Source: Kribbella sp. NBC_00382
GTDB lineage: Bacteria; Actinomycetota; Actinomycetes; Propionibacteriales; Kribbellaceae
NCBI RefSeq assembly: GCF_036067295.1
Contig: NZ_CP107954.1
Location: 248,001-312,000, forward strand
Length of the DNA: 64,000 nucleotides
Direction of reading: 5' to 3'
The translations under genes and the position numbers were made by a program. Every line of letters begins with the position of its first letter. Within the stretch, counting starts at the first letter, position 1. The notes below the pieces were generated by a model. The model saw only the letters and a list, made by a program, of their open reading frames with translations. It ran no database searches and was not told where the DNA came from. Positions 1 to 8,945 of the stretch are shown piece by piece.

Positions 1-72
1 GGTGGTGGCGAGCGTGGCGGTCACCAGGACCGCCGAGAGCGCGCCGCCGAGCAGGGCGGATAGTCGTTTCAC
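1..72 (-). CDS. Exported protein, N-terminal signal peptide only (cut by window edge)
   Basis: Only the first 24 codons are inside the window. The GTG start at 72-70 is preceded on the minus strand by an AAGGA-type ribosome site. The residues read as a classic Sec signal: a positive start (V-K-R-L) followed by a hydrophobic run rich in Ala, Leu, Val and Thr. The start lies four bases after the stop of the alpha-galactosidase gene, so it is probably the last visible member of that operon. By context a secreted carbohydrate-active protein is likely, but nothing of the mature protein can be read. Confidence 0.6.
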   Translation of the reverse strand, partial: MKRLSALLGGALSAVLVTATLATT

Positions 73-76
73 GTCT

Positions 77-2095
77 TCATCCTTCGGTGGACGGGGTGAT
101 GACCAGGCAGTGCGAATCAGTCGAGTCGTCCCAGGGGACACCGACCTGCAGCAGGTAGCTGCCCGGGTGGACCTCAGTTCCCACCCGGTAGTTCTTCTCG
201 GGATCCAGCTCGACCAGCGGGATCCGGCGGGGTCGCGTCGGCAGTGTGCCGCGGACGTTGCCGTCGCCCGTGTTCCACAAGAACACGACGCTCCGGTCTT
301 CGGTCACGTACTGCGTGCCGTCGGCAAGCTGATAAACCTTGCCGCTGGCAACCACATCTCTGATTTCCTTGTACTGCGCAACGTGCCGCGCCGCCGTCGC
401 CAGCAGCTCATCGGTCCAGCGCGACAGGTCGGCGCCGATCCCGAGCCCGCCGGCCATCGCGACATGGAACCGGAAGTCGAGCGAACGCTCCCGGCCGTCA
501 TGGGTGCCCTCGGCATCGGTCACCCACGAACTCATCAGGTGCGGCGAGTAGCCGGTGAGGAACCCGCGCTGGATGCTGAGCCGATCGAGCGGTGCAGTGT
601 TGTCGCTCGGCCAGAGCGTGTCGACGCGCGCCGCCATACCGAGGTCGACCCGGGCGCCGCCGCCGGCGCAACCTTCGACGTACACCTGCGGGTGCTCGGT
701 ACGCAGTCGATCGAGGATCTTGTACAGGTTCTCGACCACCTTGCCGTCGAGATCACGCCGCTGATCCCCGGCGTCGAGCCGCGGCCGGTTCGCATCCCAC
801 TTGAGATAGCTGATCTCGTACGACGAGAGCAGCCGGTCGAGCGTCTCCCAGATCCACTCCGCGACATCGTCACGACTCAGATCGAGCAGCAGCTGGTTGC
901 GGACCAGCAACGGCTCACGACCGGGCGTTTGGAGGATCCACTCGGGATGCTTGGCCGCCAGCTCTGATGACGGGCTGACCGACTCCGGCTCCACCCACAG
1001 GCCGAAGCCGAGACCGAGCTCCTTCAGGTCCGCGATGAAGTTCCCGAGCCCGTCGGGGAAGGCTGTTTGGTCGACCTCCCAATCTCCCAGCCCGCCGGTA
1101 TCGTCCGACCGCCCGACAAACCATCCGTCGTCGACCACAAACGTCTCGACGCCAGCCCGCACCGCTCGCTTCGCCAACTCGAGCTGATGCCCAGCCCGTA
1201 CGTCGAACTCGGTCGCGAACCAAGAGTTGTAAAGCACCTTCTGCGGCAGCCCTCGCGAGAAGCTCCGCTGGTACGCGTGAAAGGCCCGAGCCAGCCCATC
1301 CAGCCCATCGCTGCTGAAGCCGCCCACCGCGACCGGCGAAACCCAGCTCTCCCCCGGCCCGAGTGCCAACCCGAGACTCGATGCCAGCCGTCCTGCCTGG
1401 ATCCGCGTTTGCCCGGTGGTGTCGACCTCCGCACTCATCTCCCACGAGCCGGACCACGCCAACTGCACTCCCCACGCGGGCCCACTCTGCTCTCCCACAG
1501 CCAGGAACGGCGAGTACGAATGCCCGGTGATCCCCTGCCTGCTGTCGACGCTGAACCGCCCACGCCGCAACTCGACAGAACCTCGCTGGAACTCGCTGTT
1601 CCACTCGCCCCACAGGTAGTTCACCACCGCGCCGTCGCTGGTCGGCACAACAAATCCAGCGGAGTCGTGCCGCTTCAGGCTGACCTCGTCGGCGCCCTCG
1701 TTGTGCACGGCAACCCACCGCTCAACAACATCCAACCCGGCGGGCATGCGGTAGTGCAGGACTACCCGCACTGACCGCTGCTCGTCGAGGAACGTCAGCT
1801 CAAGCGAGTCGTCGCCCTCAACCGAATCCACGAACAGCGGGCGGAGTTCGTCGGAGCCGTCAGGGCCGGTAACCACCAGGTCGGGCGCGGTGGTGTAGCG
1901 GACGCCTTTTACGCCGTACTCCAGCGGCTCGACGTCGGCGCGTGGGATGAAGTGTTCGGTGCCGATCGGGGCGAGCAGCGATGGGCCCTCGGCGATGGCA
2001 TGTGGGCCCCAGGCAACCAACGCCGCCCACTGGCCATGCGTGGGTACCTCCACGACGTACGACGTGGTTGCTCCGCGCAACCTCCATTGGGTCAC
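77..2095 (-). CDS. Alpha-galactosidase, glycoside hydrolase family 36
   Basis: Hydrolyses terminal alpha-galactosides, releasing galactose. The 672-residue protein has the GH36 layout: a beta-sandwich N-terminal half, then a TIM barrel from about residue 285. Visible motifs are FVVDDGWF (about 319-326), LKWDANRP with the expected nucleophile Asp434, CAGGGARVD (about 476-484) and WPSDNT with the expected acid/base Asp498. There is no signal peptide, so it should act in the cytoplasm on sugars brought in by the transporter next to it. Its ATG overlaps the stop of the upstream permease gene by four bases, indicating translational coupling. Family assignment is firm; the exact oligosaccharide (melibiose, raffinose or galactomannan fragments) is not visible. 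Confidence 0.95.
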   Translation of the reverse strand: MTQWRLRGATTSYVVEVPTHGQWAALVAWGPHAIAEGPSLLAPIGTEHFIPRADVEPLEYGVKGVRYTTAPDLVVTGPDGSDELRPLFVDSVEGDDSLELTFLDEQRSVRVVLHYRMPAGLDVVERWVAVHNEGADEVSLKRHDSAGFVVPTSDGAVVNYLWGEWNSEFQRGSVELRRGRFSVDSRQGITGHSYSPFLAVGEQSGPAWGVQLAWSGSWEMSAEVDTTGQTRIQAGRLASSLGLALGPGESWVSPVAVGGFSSDGLDGLARAFHAYQRSFSRGLPQKVLYNSWFATEFDVRAGHQLELAKRAVRAGVETFVVDDGWFVGRSDDTGGLGDWEVDQTAFPDGLGNFIADLKELGLGFGLWVEPESVSPSSELAAKHPEWILQTPGREPLLVRNQLLLDLSRDDVAEWIWETLDRLLSSYEISYLKWDANRPRLDAGDQRRDLDGKVVENLYKILDRLRTEHPQVYVEGCAGGGARVDLGMAARVDTLWPSDNTAPLDRLSIQRGFLTGYSPHLMSSWVTDAEGTHDGRERSLDFRFHVAMAGGLGIGADLSRWTDELLATAARHVAQYKEIRDVVASGKVYQLADGTQYVTEDRSVVFLWNTGDGNVRGTLPTRPRRIPLVELDPEKNYRVGTEVHPGSYLLQVGVPWDDSTDSHCLVITPSTEG

Positions 2096-2916
2096 TTGAC
2101 GGCTCCGATCGCGAGTCCGGAGACGAAGTGCTTCTGGAACTTCAAGAAGACCGCAAGGGTCGGGACGGCCGCAATGACGGTGCCGGCGGCAATCACATTC
2201 CAGGACGAGACGAAGAGACCCTGCAGCCCCAGCAGAGCGGGCGTGACGGGCATCTTCTCGCCGGAGCGGATCACCGTGATCGACCAGAGGAGGTCGTTGA
2301 AGATCCAGGTGAAGGAGAGGGCACCGAGCGCCGCCATCGCAGGACGGGTGAGCGGCAGGATCACACTCGCGTAGATCTTGCCGGGCCCGGCACCGTCGAT
2401 CGTGGCGGCTTCCTGAATCTCGCGCGGAAGATCACGCATGAAGCCATGCAGCACGAAGGTGTAGAAGCCAAGCCCGAACCCGACGTGCACCGCGATCAGC
2501 GCATACAGCGTGTCGTAGTACCCGGTCAGCTCGACGAACCGCGAGATCGGGATCAGCAGGATCTGCGGCGGCAGCAGGTTGCCCATCAGCATCAGCAGCA
2601 ACACCGTCCGCCGGAACGGGATGTTGTACCGCGCCAGCCCGTACGCCGCGATCGACGCCAGCCCAAGACTCAGGATCACCGCCGGAATCGTCACCGCCAG
2701 CGAGTTGATCAGCGCCCTGAACTCATCCGCGTCCTCCCACGCCGACTTGTACGTCGAGAAGGTGAACGAATGCGGCAACGACCCGAGCCCGTTCGCCGCG
2801 ACGTCGTCGAAGCTGCGCAGCGAGATCACCACCACCCACAGGATCGGCGCGATCCACAGGAACGAGACGATGCTCATCGCCACGTGGTACCCACCGGTCT
2901 TGAAGCGGTTCGTCAT
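2092..2916 (-). CDS. Carbohydrate ABC transporter permease (MalG type)
   Basis: Inner-membrane subunit of a binding-protein-dependent sugar importer. At 274 residues it has the usual MalG length, about six hydrophobic segments, and the cytoplasmic EAA loop (EAATIDGAGPGKIY...LPLTRPAM) that docks the ATPase. It is translationally coupled at both ends by four-base overlaps, with the MalF-type permease upstream and the alpha-galactosidase downstream. No ATPase gene lies in the operon; actinomycete CUT1 importers commonly share a remote MsiK-type ATPase, so that is the likely partner by inference. Confidence 0.93.
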   Translation of the reverse strand: MTNRFKTGGYHVAMSIVSFLWIAPILWVVVISLRSFDDVAANGLGSLPHSFTFSTYKSAWEDADEFRALINSLAVTIPAVILSLGLASIAAYGLARYNIPFRRTVLLLMLMGNLLPPQILLIPISRFVELTGYYDTLYALIAVHVGFGLGFYTFVLHGFMRDLPREIQEAATIDGAGPGKIYASVILPLTRPAMAALGALSFTWIFNDLLWSITVIRSGEKMPVTPALLGLQGLFVSSWNVIAAGTVIAAVPTLAVFLKFQKHFVSGLAIGAVK

Positions 2917-3848
2917 GTCTCCTCCCGGAAGGCGCGGATCAGGTAGCCGAGGATGACGGCGAGCGCGAGGATGAAGATCACCACGGCGATCGCCGACGCG
3001 TAGCCCAGCTGGGTGGACTGGAACGCGGTCGAGTACATGTACGTACTGAGCAGCTCGGACGAGTGGTACGGCCCGCCCTTCGTCATCGACCAGACGATGT
3101 CGAAAGAGCGCAGCGAGTCGATCACGATCACCGACAGCACGACCGAGTTCACGCCCTTGAGCTGCGGGATCGTCACGTACCGGGTCCGTTGCCAGGCCGA
3201 CGCGCCATCCACCCGAGCCGCCTCGTACAGAGCCGGGTCGACAGCCTTCAGGCCGGCCAGATAGAGCACCATGACGTACCCGATCTGCCTCCAGAGGGCC
3301 GGCAGGATTACGGCGTACAGGGCGGTGTCCGGATCGGCCAGCCAGGGGTGGATCCAGCTCTCGAGGCCGATGCCGCGGAGTACGGAATCAACCAGGCCGT
3401 CGGGCTGGTAGAAGACCCGCCAGATCAGCGCGGTCACCACCAGCGAGAAGACGACCGGGGTGAACAGCGCCGCGCGGTAGATGCCGACACCGCGACGCTC
3501 CTTCTGCAGGAGCATCGCCATGCCGAACCCACCGATGACGCTCAATCCACCGAACAGCACCAGCCAGATCGCCGTGTTCTTCAACGCCGTCTTGAAGATC
3601 GGATCCGAGAACATGTCCCCGAAGTTGCCGAACCCAACGAACTTCGGCGCCGACAACCCGTCCCAGTTGGTCAACGACAACCAGAACCCTTGCAGAGCAG
3701 GCCAGAACACCCACACCGCCTCAACCGCGAACGGAACAAAAACAAACGCGAGAATCAGCGGCGACACTCGCCAGGGGCGCCGCTCGCCAGACCTTGAGCG
3801 GGGCTGCGCGTCAGGCGGCGACTCCGGTTCCACAGTGGTTGCTGTCAT
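2913..3848 (-). CDS. Carbohydrate ABC transporter permease (MalF type)
   Basis: First permease of the sugar importer, 311 residues. It has a Pro/Arg-rich cytoplasmic N-terminus of about 28 residues, then transmembrane segments and an EAA loop (EAARVDGASAWQRTRYVTIPQL region) near residue 210. The reading frame overlaps its upstream and downstream neighbours by four bases, so receptor, MalF-type and MalG-type subunits and alpha-galactosidase are made from one message. It should form the heterodimeric channel with the MalG-type protein. The family call is firm; the sugar is inferred only from the neighbouring galactosidase. Confidence 0.93.
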   Translation of the reverse strand: MTATTVEPESPPDAQPRSRSGERRPWRVSPLILAFVFVPFAVEAVWVFWPALQGFWLSLTNWDGLSAPKFVGFGNFGDMFSDPIFKTALKNTAIWLVLFGGLSVIGGFGMAMLLQKERRGVGIYRAALFTPVVFSLVVTALIWRVFYQPDGLVDSVLRGIGLESWIHPWLADPDTALYAVILPALWRQIGYVMVLYLAGLKAVDPALYEAARVDGASAWQRTRYVTIPQLKGVNSVVLSVIVIDSLRSFDIVWSMTKGGPYHSSELLSTYMYSTAFQSTQLGYASAIAVVIFILALAVILGYLIRAFREET

Positions 3849-5134
3849 GCCTTGAAGACCTTTTCGGCCGCCGCCTGCCAGTCCTTGAGGATCTTATCGA
3901 TCTGGTCGGGCTTGTCCATGAACTTGGTGAGGGCGGCGTCGGCGGTCGGCTGGAGAGCATCGCTGGAGTCGCGGTTGAAGAACTGGGTCAGCTCCTTCGC
4001 GCTCTCGATCATCGCCTTGCCCTTCTTCACCAGCGCGGTGTCGGCGGACTTGCCCAGAGGATTCGCCGGGATCGCCGTACCGGAGGAGCTTTCGACGTAG
4101 ATGTTCTGCGCCTCGGGCGTCGCCGCCCAGGTGAGGAACTTCTTCACGCCTTCGGGGTCCTTGGCCTTCTTCGAGGCGAAGTACCCGTCGGTCGGCGCCT
4201 CTTCGGCGACCGGTACCGCCGGATCGATGATCGGGAACTGGAAGAAGTCGATGTCGTCCAGCGCGTCCTTCGGGGCGGAGTCGGCGAAGAAGGTGCCGAT
4301 CAGGAACATGCCCGTCTTGCCACCGAGCAGCGCCGAGGTCGCCTCCTGGAAGGGGAACGACTTGCCCTTCGGGTCGAAGTACGGGAGCGCCTCCTGCCAC
4401 TTGGTGAAGACGGCCTTGACCTTCGGGTCGTCGAAACGGCCGCGGCCGGCCAGCAGGTCGCGGTGGAACGGCGCGCCATTGATCCGGATGTTCAGGTAGT
4501 CGAACCAGGCCGACGCGACCCACGGGGTGTCGCCGAGGCCGATACCGATCGGCGGTACACCCTTGGACTGGATCGTCTTGCAGACGGCGATGAACTCGTC
4601 CCAGGTCTTCGGCGGCGTCACGCCCCACTTGGCGAAGTTCGACTTGCGGTAGAACATGCCCCACCAGTAGTAGCTGGTCGGCACGAAGATCTTCTGCCCG
4701 TTGCTGCTGGTGGACAGCGTCTTCATCGACTCCGGGTAGTTGCCCATCGTGTCCCAGACGCTGGTGATGTCGAGCAGCAGGTCCTTCTTGGCGTAGGAGT
4801 CCGCGACCGATCCGGCGTACCAGGTGTAGACGTCCGGCGGGTTGGCCGAGGTCAGGTACGTCGGGAGCTGGGTGCGGTAGATCTCCGAGGCGACGGTGTT
4901 GAGCTTCACCGTGGCGCCGCCGGTCTTGTTGTAGGCCTCGACCAGCTTCTCCATCGCGGCCTTCGCCTGCTCCGCGGAGAGGTTCGACTGCAGCGAGAGA
5001 CTGCCGGTCGCCCCGGTACTGGAACCCGAGCCCGGTGACGAGGTCGAGGTGGCGCAACCCGGGATCAGGGTAGCCGCCCCGAGTACTCCGAGCCCCTTGA
5101 GGAACGTCCGCCGATCAGCTGCCAGACCCGCCAT
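3845..5134 (-). CDS. Extracellular sugar-binding lipoprotein of ABC importer
   Basis: Solute receptor of the importer, 429 residues, family 1 sugar-binding type. The N-terminus carries an Arg-Arg-containing export signal (DRRTFLKG) and a lipobox ending in Cys27 (LIPGC), followed by a Ser/Thr/Gly-rich tether, so it should be a lipid-anchored protein on the outer face of the membrane, possibly Tat-exported. It is the first gene of the leftward operon; its ATG faces a divergent promoter region shared with the SDR gene. An operator-like palindrome (5210-5222) lies in that region and probably controls both directions. Confidence 0.93.
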   Translation of the reverse strand: MAGLAADRRTFLKGLGVLGAATLIPGCATSTSSPGSGSSTGATGSLSLQSNLSAEQAKAAMEKLVEAYNKTGGATVKLNTVASEIYRTQLPTYLTSANPPDVYTWYAGSVADSYAKKDLLLDITSVWDTMGNYPESMKTLSTSSNGQKIFVPTSYYWWGMFYRKSNFAKWGVTPPKTWDEFIAVCKTIQSKGVPPIGIGLGDTPWVASAWFDYLNIRINGAPFHRDLLAGRGRFDDPKVKAVFTKWQEALPYFDPKGKSFPFQEATSALLGGKTGMFLIGTFFADSAPKDALDDIDFFQFPIIDPAVPVAEEAPTDGYFASKKAKDPEGVKKFLTWAATPEAQNIYVESSSGTAIPANPLGKSADTALVKKGKAMIESAKELTQFFNRDSSDALQPTADAALTKFMDKPDQIDKILKDWQAAAEKVFKA

Positions 5135-5209
5135 GACTACTCCAGTCGATTGAGTGGTTCGTTCTGCGGAGGATCTTGCAGCCGCTCCCGCGGACGTGTC
5201 AATATTAAT

Positions 5210-5222
5210 TCGTAAATTACGA
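5210..5222. promoter_or_regulatory. Candidate operator palindrome TCGTAAATTACGA
   Basis: A perfect 6+1+6 inverted repeat in an AT-rich island between the divergent sugar importer operon and the SDR gene. Outer bases GT...AC resemble GntR/FadR-type sites, although the spacing differs from the FadR consensus. A related sequence (TCGTAATTTA, 10 of 13 positions) occurs at 10838-10850, in front of the sialidase and aldolase genes. The GntR/FCD protein encoded at 6120 is the obvious candidate to bind, by inference. Confidence 0.5.
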
Positions 5223-5296
5223 TGAAATCGCTTGACGTGGTTACCTGCTCACGGTCAACTAGTGGTCGTTCATCGTTGGAGAGTGTGGAGGCGTCT

Positions 5297-6019
5297 GTGC
5301 GGCTGGCTGAGCGGGTGATCGTGGTGACCGGTGCCGCGACGGGGATCGGCGCTGCCTGCGTGCAGCGGCTGCTCGACGAGGGTGCCTCGGTCGTCCAGGT
5401 CGATCTCCAACCGTGCAAGGAGATCCCGGGCCGTGCGCTGGCGGTCGTCGGCGACGTCTCATCGCCCGACACCTGGCACGAGGCCCGCTCGCGAGGCCGC
5501 GACGCGCTCGGCCCGATCGACGGATTCGTCAGCAACGCGTACACCGTCGACGTCCGGCCGGCGCACGAGTTGCCACCGGCGTCGTGGCAACGCCAACTCG
5601 ACGTCAACCTGACCGCGGCCTTCCTCGGCTTCCAGATCCTGTACGCCGACCTCGCAGCCCGCGGCGGATCGGTGGTCCTCGTCTCGTCGGTGCACGCGGT
5701 CGCGGGCATCCCCGGGCATCCGGCGTACGCGGCATCCAAAGGCGCTCTGCTCGCGCTCAGCCGGCAACTCGCGGTCGAGTACGGCGGGTCGATCCGGGTC
5801 AACGCGGTTCTTCCGGGCCCGATCGACACCGCTGCATGGGACCGTGTCACCGCGGAAGGCAAGGCACAGAGCGCGAAAGCCACAGCCATCGGGCGGCTGG
5901 GTCGTCCCGACGAAGTCGCCCAGGCGGTCGCATTCCTGCTGTCCGACGAGGCATCGTTCATCACCGCTGCCGAGTTGCTGGTCGACGGCGGCTGGGCCGC
6001 GGCCAAGGACTCGGCATGA
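5297..6019 (+). CDS. SDR-family dehydrogenase, probably galactose dehydrogenase of the pathway
   Basis: Short-chain dehydrogenase with the TGxxxGxG nucleotide-binding motif (VTGAATGIG) near the N-terminus, a Ser...Tyr-x3-Lys catalytic set (SSVHAV...YAASK) and the usual C-terminal DGGW ending. The start is taken as GTG at 5297, which has GGAGG six bases upstream and gives the normal length of 240 residues; an in-frame ATG at 5222 would add 25 unrelated residues. It heads a run that continues with a GntR regulator and galactonate dehydratase, so oxidation of galactose to galactonolactone is a reasonable role. That substrate is inferred from context only. Confidence 0.85.
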   Translation: MRLAERVIVVTGAATGIGAACVQRLLDEGASVVQVDLQPCKEIPGRALAVVGDVSSPDTWHEARSRGRDALGPIDGFVSNAYTVDVRPAHELPPASWQRQLDVNLTAAFLGFQILYADLAARGGSVVLVSSVHAVAGIPGHPAYAASKGALLALSRQLAVEYGGSIRVNAVLPGPIDTAAWDRVTAEGKAQSAKATAIGRLGRPDEVAQAVAFLLSDEASFITAAELLVDGGWAAAKDSA

Positions 6020-6119
6020 CGAAGACGGCGGTACCGGAGTACGGCGCGGCGATGCCGGGAACCGGGACGACAGTGAGGTCCGGCGCGATGTGCGCGAGCA
6101 GCGGAATGGGGAGAGCGGC

Positions 6120-6845
6120 GTGACGGGGATTCAGCGCGGGGTTTCGCGGGGACTGCACGGGCAGATCGTGGAGGTGATGGCGCAGCGCATCCTGTCGGGG
6201 CAGATCCCCGAGGGGTCGACGATCAACGTGCCCGATCTGCAGGCCGACCTCGGGGTCAGCCTGACCGCGGTCCGCGAGGCGCTCAAGGTGCTGACCGCGA
6301 AGGGCCTGGTCGACGCGCGGCAGAAGCGCGGCACCTTCGTCCGGCCGCGCTCGGACTGGAACCTGCTCGACGCGGACATGATCCGCTGGCACTTCGATGA
6401 CGACGAGGTCCGGCCCGAGCTGCTCGAGGAGCTCCACGAAGTACGTGGCATCGTCGAGCCTGCCGCCGCCCGACTGGCCGCAGTACGGGCCTCCGACGCG
6501 CAGATCGACCTGCTGGACAAGGCGTTGGCGTCGATGTCCTCGGCAACGAATGATCTCGACGCTGCCGAGGCGGATGTCGCTTTCCACAAGGCGTTGCTCG
6601 CTGCCACCGGCAACGAGTTGCTCACCAAGATGGAGGTCGTCATCGAGACCGGCCTGGCCGGCCGCGATCGGCTGGTGCACAAGGTCAAGTCGTCGGACGA
6701 CCCCGTACCGAGCCACGCGCGCGTGGTTGACGCAGTACGGGCGCATGACCCCGAGGGCGCCGAGCTGGCGATGCGGGAGTTGCTCGCGAAGGCTGCTGAG
6801 GACCTGTCCGCAGTACGGAAGTCGGCCGCGCGGGGTGGCAAGTGA
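6120..6845 (+). CDS. GntR-family (FadR/FCD) transcriptional regulator
   Basis: 241-residue regulator with an N-terminal winged helix (INVPDLQADLGVSLTAVREALKVL region, about residues 40-65) and an alpha-helical FCD ligand-binding domain (ELLEELHEVRGIVEPAAA onward). The start is the GTG at 6120 with GGGGAG six bases before it; upstream in-frame sequence has no family resemblance. It overlaps dgoD by four bases. FCD regulators next to galactonate dehydratase (DgoR type) usually respond to galactonate; here it probably controls the galactose locus, perhaps through the palindromes at 5210 and 10838. Confidence 0.92.
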   Translation: MTGIQRGVSRGLHGQIVEVMAQRILSGQIPEGSTINVPDLQADLGVSLTAVREALKVLTAKGLVDARQKRGTFVRPRSDWNLLDADMIRWHFDDDEVRPELLEELHEVRGIVEPAAARLAAVRASDAQIDLLDKALASMSSATNDLDAAEADVAFHKALLAATGNELLTKMEVVIETGLAGRDRLVHKVKSSDDPVPSHARVVDAVRAHDPEGAELAMRELLAKAAEDLSAVRKSAARGGK

Positions 6846-7987
6846 AGATCGAGCGGATCGAGACCTTCCTCGTCGCGCCGCGCTGGCTGTTCTGCCGGAT
6901 CGAGACGAGTGATGGTGTCGTCGGGTGGGGCGAGCCGGTGGTCGAGGGGCGCGCCGAGGTGGTGCGTACTGCGATCGAGGTGCTGTCGGAGTACCTGATC
7001 GGCCAGGATCCGTTGCAGATCGAGCGGCATTGGCAGATCTTGGCCAAGGGCGGGTTCTATCGGGGTGGGCCGGTGTTGAGTAGTGCACTGGCTGGGATTG
7101 ATCACGCGTTGTGGGATATCGCTGGGAAGGTCTATGGCGCGCCGGTTGCATCGTTGCTTGGCGGGCGGGTGCGGGATCGGGCTCGGGTTTATGCGTGGGT
7201 CGGCGGGGATGAGCCGGCTGAGATCGCAGATCAGGTCGCGGCGCAGGTCGAGGCCGGGATGACCGCGGTGAAGATGAACGCCAGTGGGCGGATCCAGCCG
7301 TCGCCTTCGCTGGCTGAGGTGCGGTCGGTCGTTGCGCGGTTGGAGGCGGCTCGGTCGGTACTGGGTGATTCGCGGGATGTGGCGATCGATCTGCATGGAC
7401 GGGTCGGGGTGGCTGCTGCGCGACGGATCTTGCATGCGGTTGAGCCGTTGCACCCTTTATTTGTTGAGGAACCGGTGTTGCCTGAGCATCTGCATCACCT
7501 GGCGTCGGTGGTCGAGGCGTCGACGGTGCCAGTGGCTTTGGGTGAGCGGCTTTACGGGCGGTCGGATTTCATGCCGGCGTTGGAGGCGGGGGTGGCGGTG
7601 GTCCAGCCCGACGTTTCGCATGCTGGTGGGATCTCGGAGTTGCGGCGGATCGCAGCACTGGCTGAGGCGCACGGTGCCTTGCTGGCGCCGCATTGTCCAT
7701 TGGGGCCGATCTCGCTGGCGGCCTCGTTGCAGGTGTCCTTTGCAACGCCCAACTTCTTGATCCAGGAGCAGAGCCGCGGCATCCACTACAACCTGGACAG
7801 CGACCTGACGTCCTATGTGACTGACCCGACGCCGTTCACGTGGGTGGACGGCCACGCGGAGTGGAATCCCTTGCCTGGCTTGGGAATCACGGTGGACGAG
7901 GCTGCCGTCCGCGCCGCGGACAAGAAGGGCCACACCTGGCGCAACCCGATCTGGACCCACGACGACGGATCCTTCGCAGAATGGTGA
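6842..7987 (+). CDS. dgoD: D-galactonate dehydratase (enolase superfamily)
   Basis: Removes water from D-galactonate to give 2-keto-3-deoxygalactonate. The 381-residue sequence aligns by eye with E. coli DgoD over its whole length: the GVVGWGEPVVEGRA start, GFYRGGPVL, KMN, the metal-binding and catalytic DLHGR, FVEEP and LGER segments, HAGGIS, PHCPLGP and the conserved ending WRNPIWTHDDGSFAEW. All expected Mg2+ ligands (Asp in DLHGR, Glu in EEP and GER) and the general acid/base His residues are present. GTGA overlap with the regulator upstream and a short overlap with the next gene indicate an operon. Confidence 0.95.
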   Translation: MKIERIETFLVAPRWLFCRIETSDGVVGWGEPVVEGRAEVVRTAIEVLSEYLIGQDPLQIERHWQILAKGGFYRGGPVLSSALAGIDHALWDIAGKVYGAPVASLLGGRVRDRARVYAWVGGDEPAEIADQVAAQVEAGMTAVKMNASGRIQPSPSLAEVRSVVARLEAARSVLGDSRDVAIDLHGRVGVAAARRILHAVEPLHPLFVEEPVLPEHLHHLASVVEASTVPVALGERLYGRSDFMPALEAGVAVVQPDVSHAGGISELRRIAALAEAHGALLAPHCPLGPISLAASLQVSFATPNFLIQEQSRGIHYNLDSDLTSYVTDPTPFTWVDGHAEWNPLPGLGITVDEAAVRAADKKGHTWRNPIWTHDDGSFAEW

Positions 7988-8937
7988 CCGACAACCCCGA
8001 CCCAGCGCTCGACCCGCCGAGCTCGACGGCTGACCTGCCCGCGAACGAGGTGGCGGTCGATCTGGACGACGGCGGCCGCTGGACCTCGCTGGTCCTCGGC
8101 GGCCGCGAGTGGCTGTGGACCGGCCCCGGCCTGATCTCCGGCCCACGTTCAGACCTGACGACGTACGTCGACGTCGGCGGCTTGGACGAATGCTTCCCCA
8201 CCGTCCGCGGCACGCCCGACCACGGCGGCCTCTGGAACCAACCCTGGGGTTCCCTCGACGAAGACGAGGACTGGGACGCCGTCCAGTACGGCGAAGCCGT
8301 CCTCCTCCGCCGCTTCAACGGTGGCGACCCCCCTGCCGAGATGGACGAAACAGGCGCCATCTGGGTCGACTACCACCTGGTGGCACCAGCTGGCTTCCAA
8401 TTCATCTGGGCCGCCCACGCCCTCCTCGACTGCGCCGTCGGCGCGAAGCTCGACATCCCGACCGGCACGGAGTGCCGCGCCTACGTCGACCCCCCGCCGG
8501 CGGCGAGCGCTAGCGAGCCCGCCGCCCAGTGCGGCGGATGGGCTGGCGCCTCCCGCGCCCTAACTTCAGCAACGAAGGAGCCCCGGACGTGGGTCGCCGG
8601 GGCGTGGCCGGCACCGGCGGGAACGGACCTCAGCAGCTACGGCCCGACCGACGGCACCGCCATCGGCGCAGTGCTCCTTGACTGCCCGTCGACCTCTGTC
8701 ATCGACGGCGACAACGCCTTGACCTTCAGCTTGAGTTGTCCTGGGCAACCGGTGTCGACGGCGGTGTGGCGCAACCTGGGTGGGTATCCGGCGGAGGCGC
8801 CGTACCGGAGTTTGGGTGTGGAGCCGATGCTGGGCAGGGTTTTCGGGCTGGCCGAAGCCGGGCCGGGGGACGCGGCCGTAGTACCGGAGTCGGGTGAGCT
8901 GACCTGGCGACTCGTGGTGTCCGCCAGGTCAGTCTGA
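7981..8937 (+). CDS. Aldose-1-epimerase/mutarotase-like protein
   Basis: 318-residue protein starting at the ATG at 7981, which overlaps the end of dgoD by seven bases. The first third (the YVDVGGLDECFPTVRG region, then DHGGLWNQPWG) resembles galactose mutarotase-like beta-supersandwich proteins, in which an Asp/Glu and His pair carry out ring opening. It is more divergent than standard GalM and has an Ala/Pro-rich insertion near the middle. A role in interconverting galactose anomers or handling the galactonolactone step of the pathway is inferred from position. No lactonase gene was found in the block, so a lactone-related activity cannot be excluded. Confidence 0.65.
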   Translation: MVTDNPDPALDPPSSTADLPANEVAVDLDDGGRWTSLVLGGREWLWTGPGLISGPRSDLTTYVDVGGLDECFPTVRGTPDHGGLWNQPWGSLDEDEDWDAVQYGEAVLLRRFNGGDPPAEMDETGAIWVDYHLVAPAGFQFIWAAHALLDCAVGAKLDIPTGTECRAYVDPPPAASASEPAAQCGGWAGASRALTSATKEPRTWVAGAWPAPAGTDLSSYGPTDGTAIGAVLLDCPSTSVIDGDNALTFSLSCPGQPVSTAVWRNLGGYPAEAPYRSLGVEPMLGRVFGLAEAGPGDAAVVPESGELTWRLVVSARSV

Positions 8938-8945
8938 TGTCTCGC

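Noticed and set aside
3794..5038. 414-codon plus-strand frame opposite the sugar-binding protein gene
   Set aside because: Antisense shadow: residues are Arg/Leu/Gly/Val-rich, and the minus strand encodes a clear lipoprotein receptor.
6016..6123. 35-codon open frame between the SDR and GntR genes
   Set aside because: It starts in the SDR stop but has no family features and ends inside the GntR start region; more likely spacer and leader.
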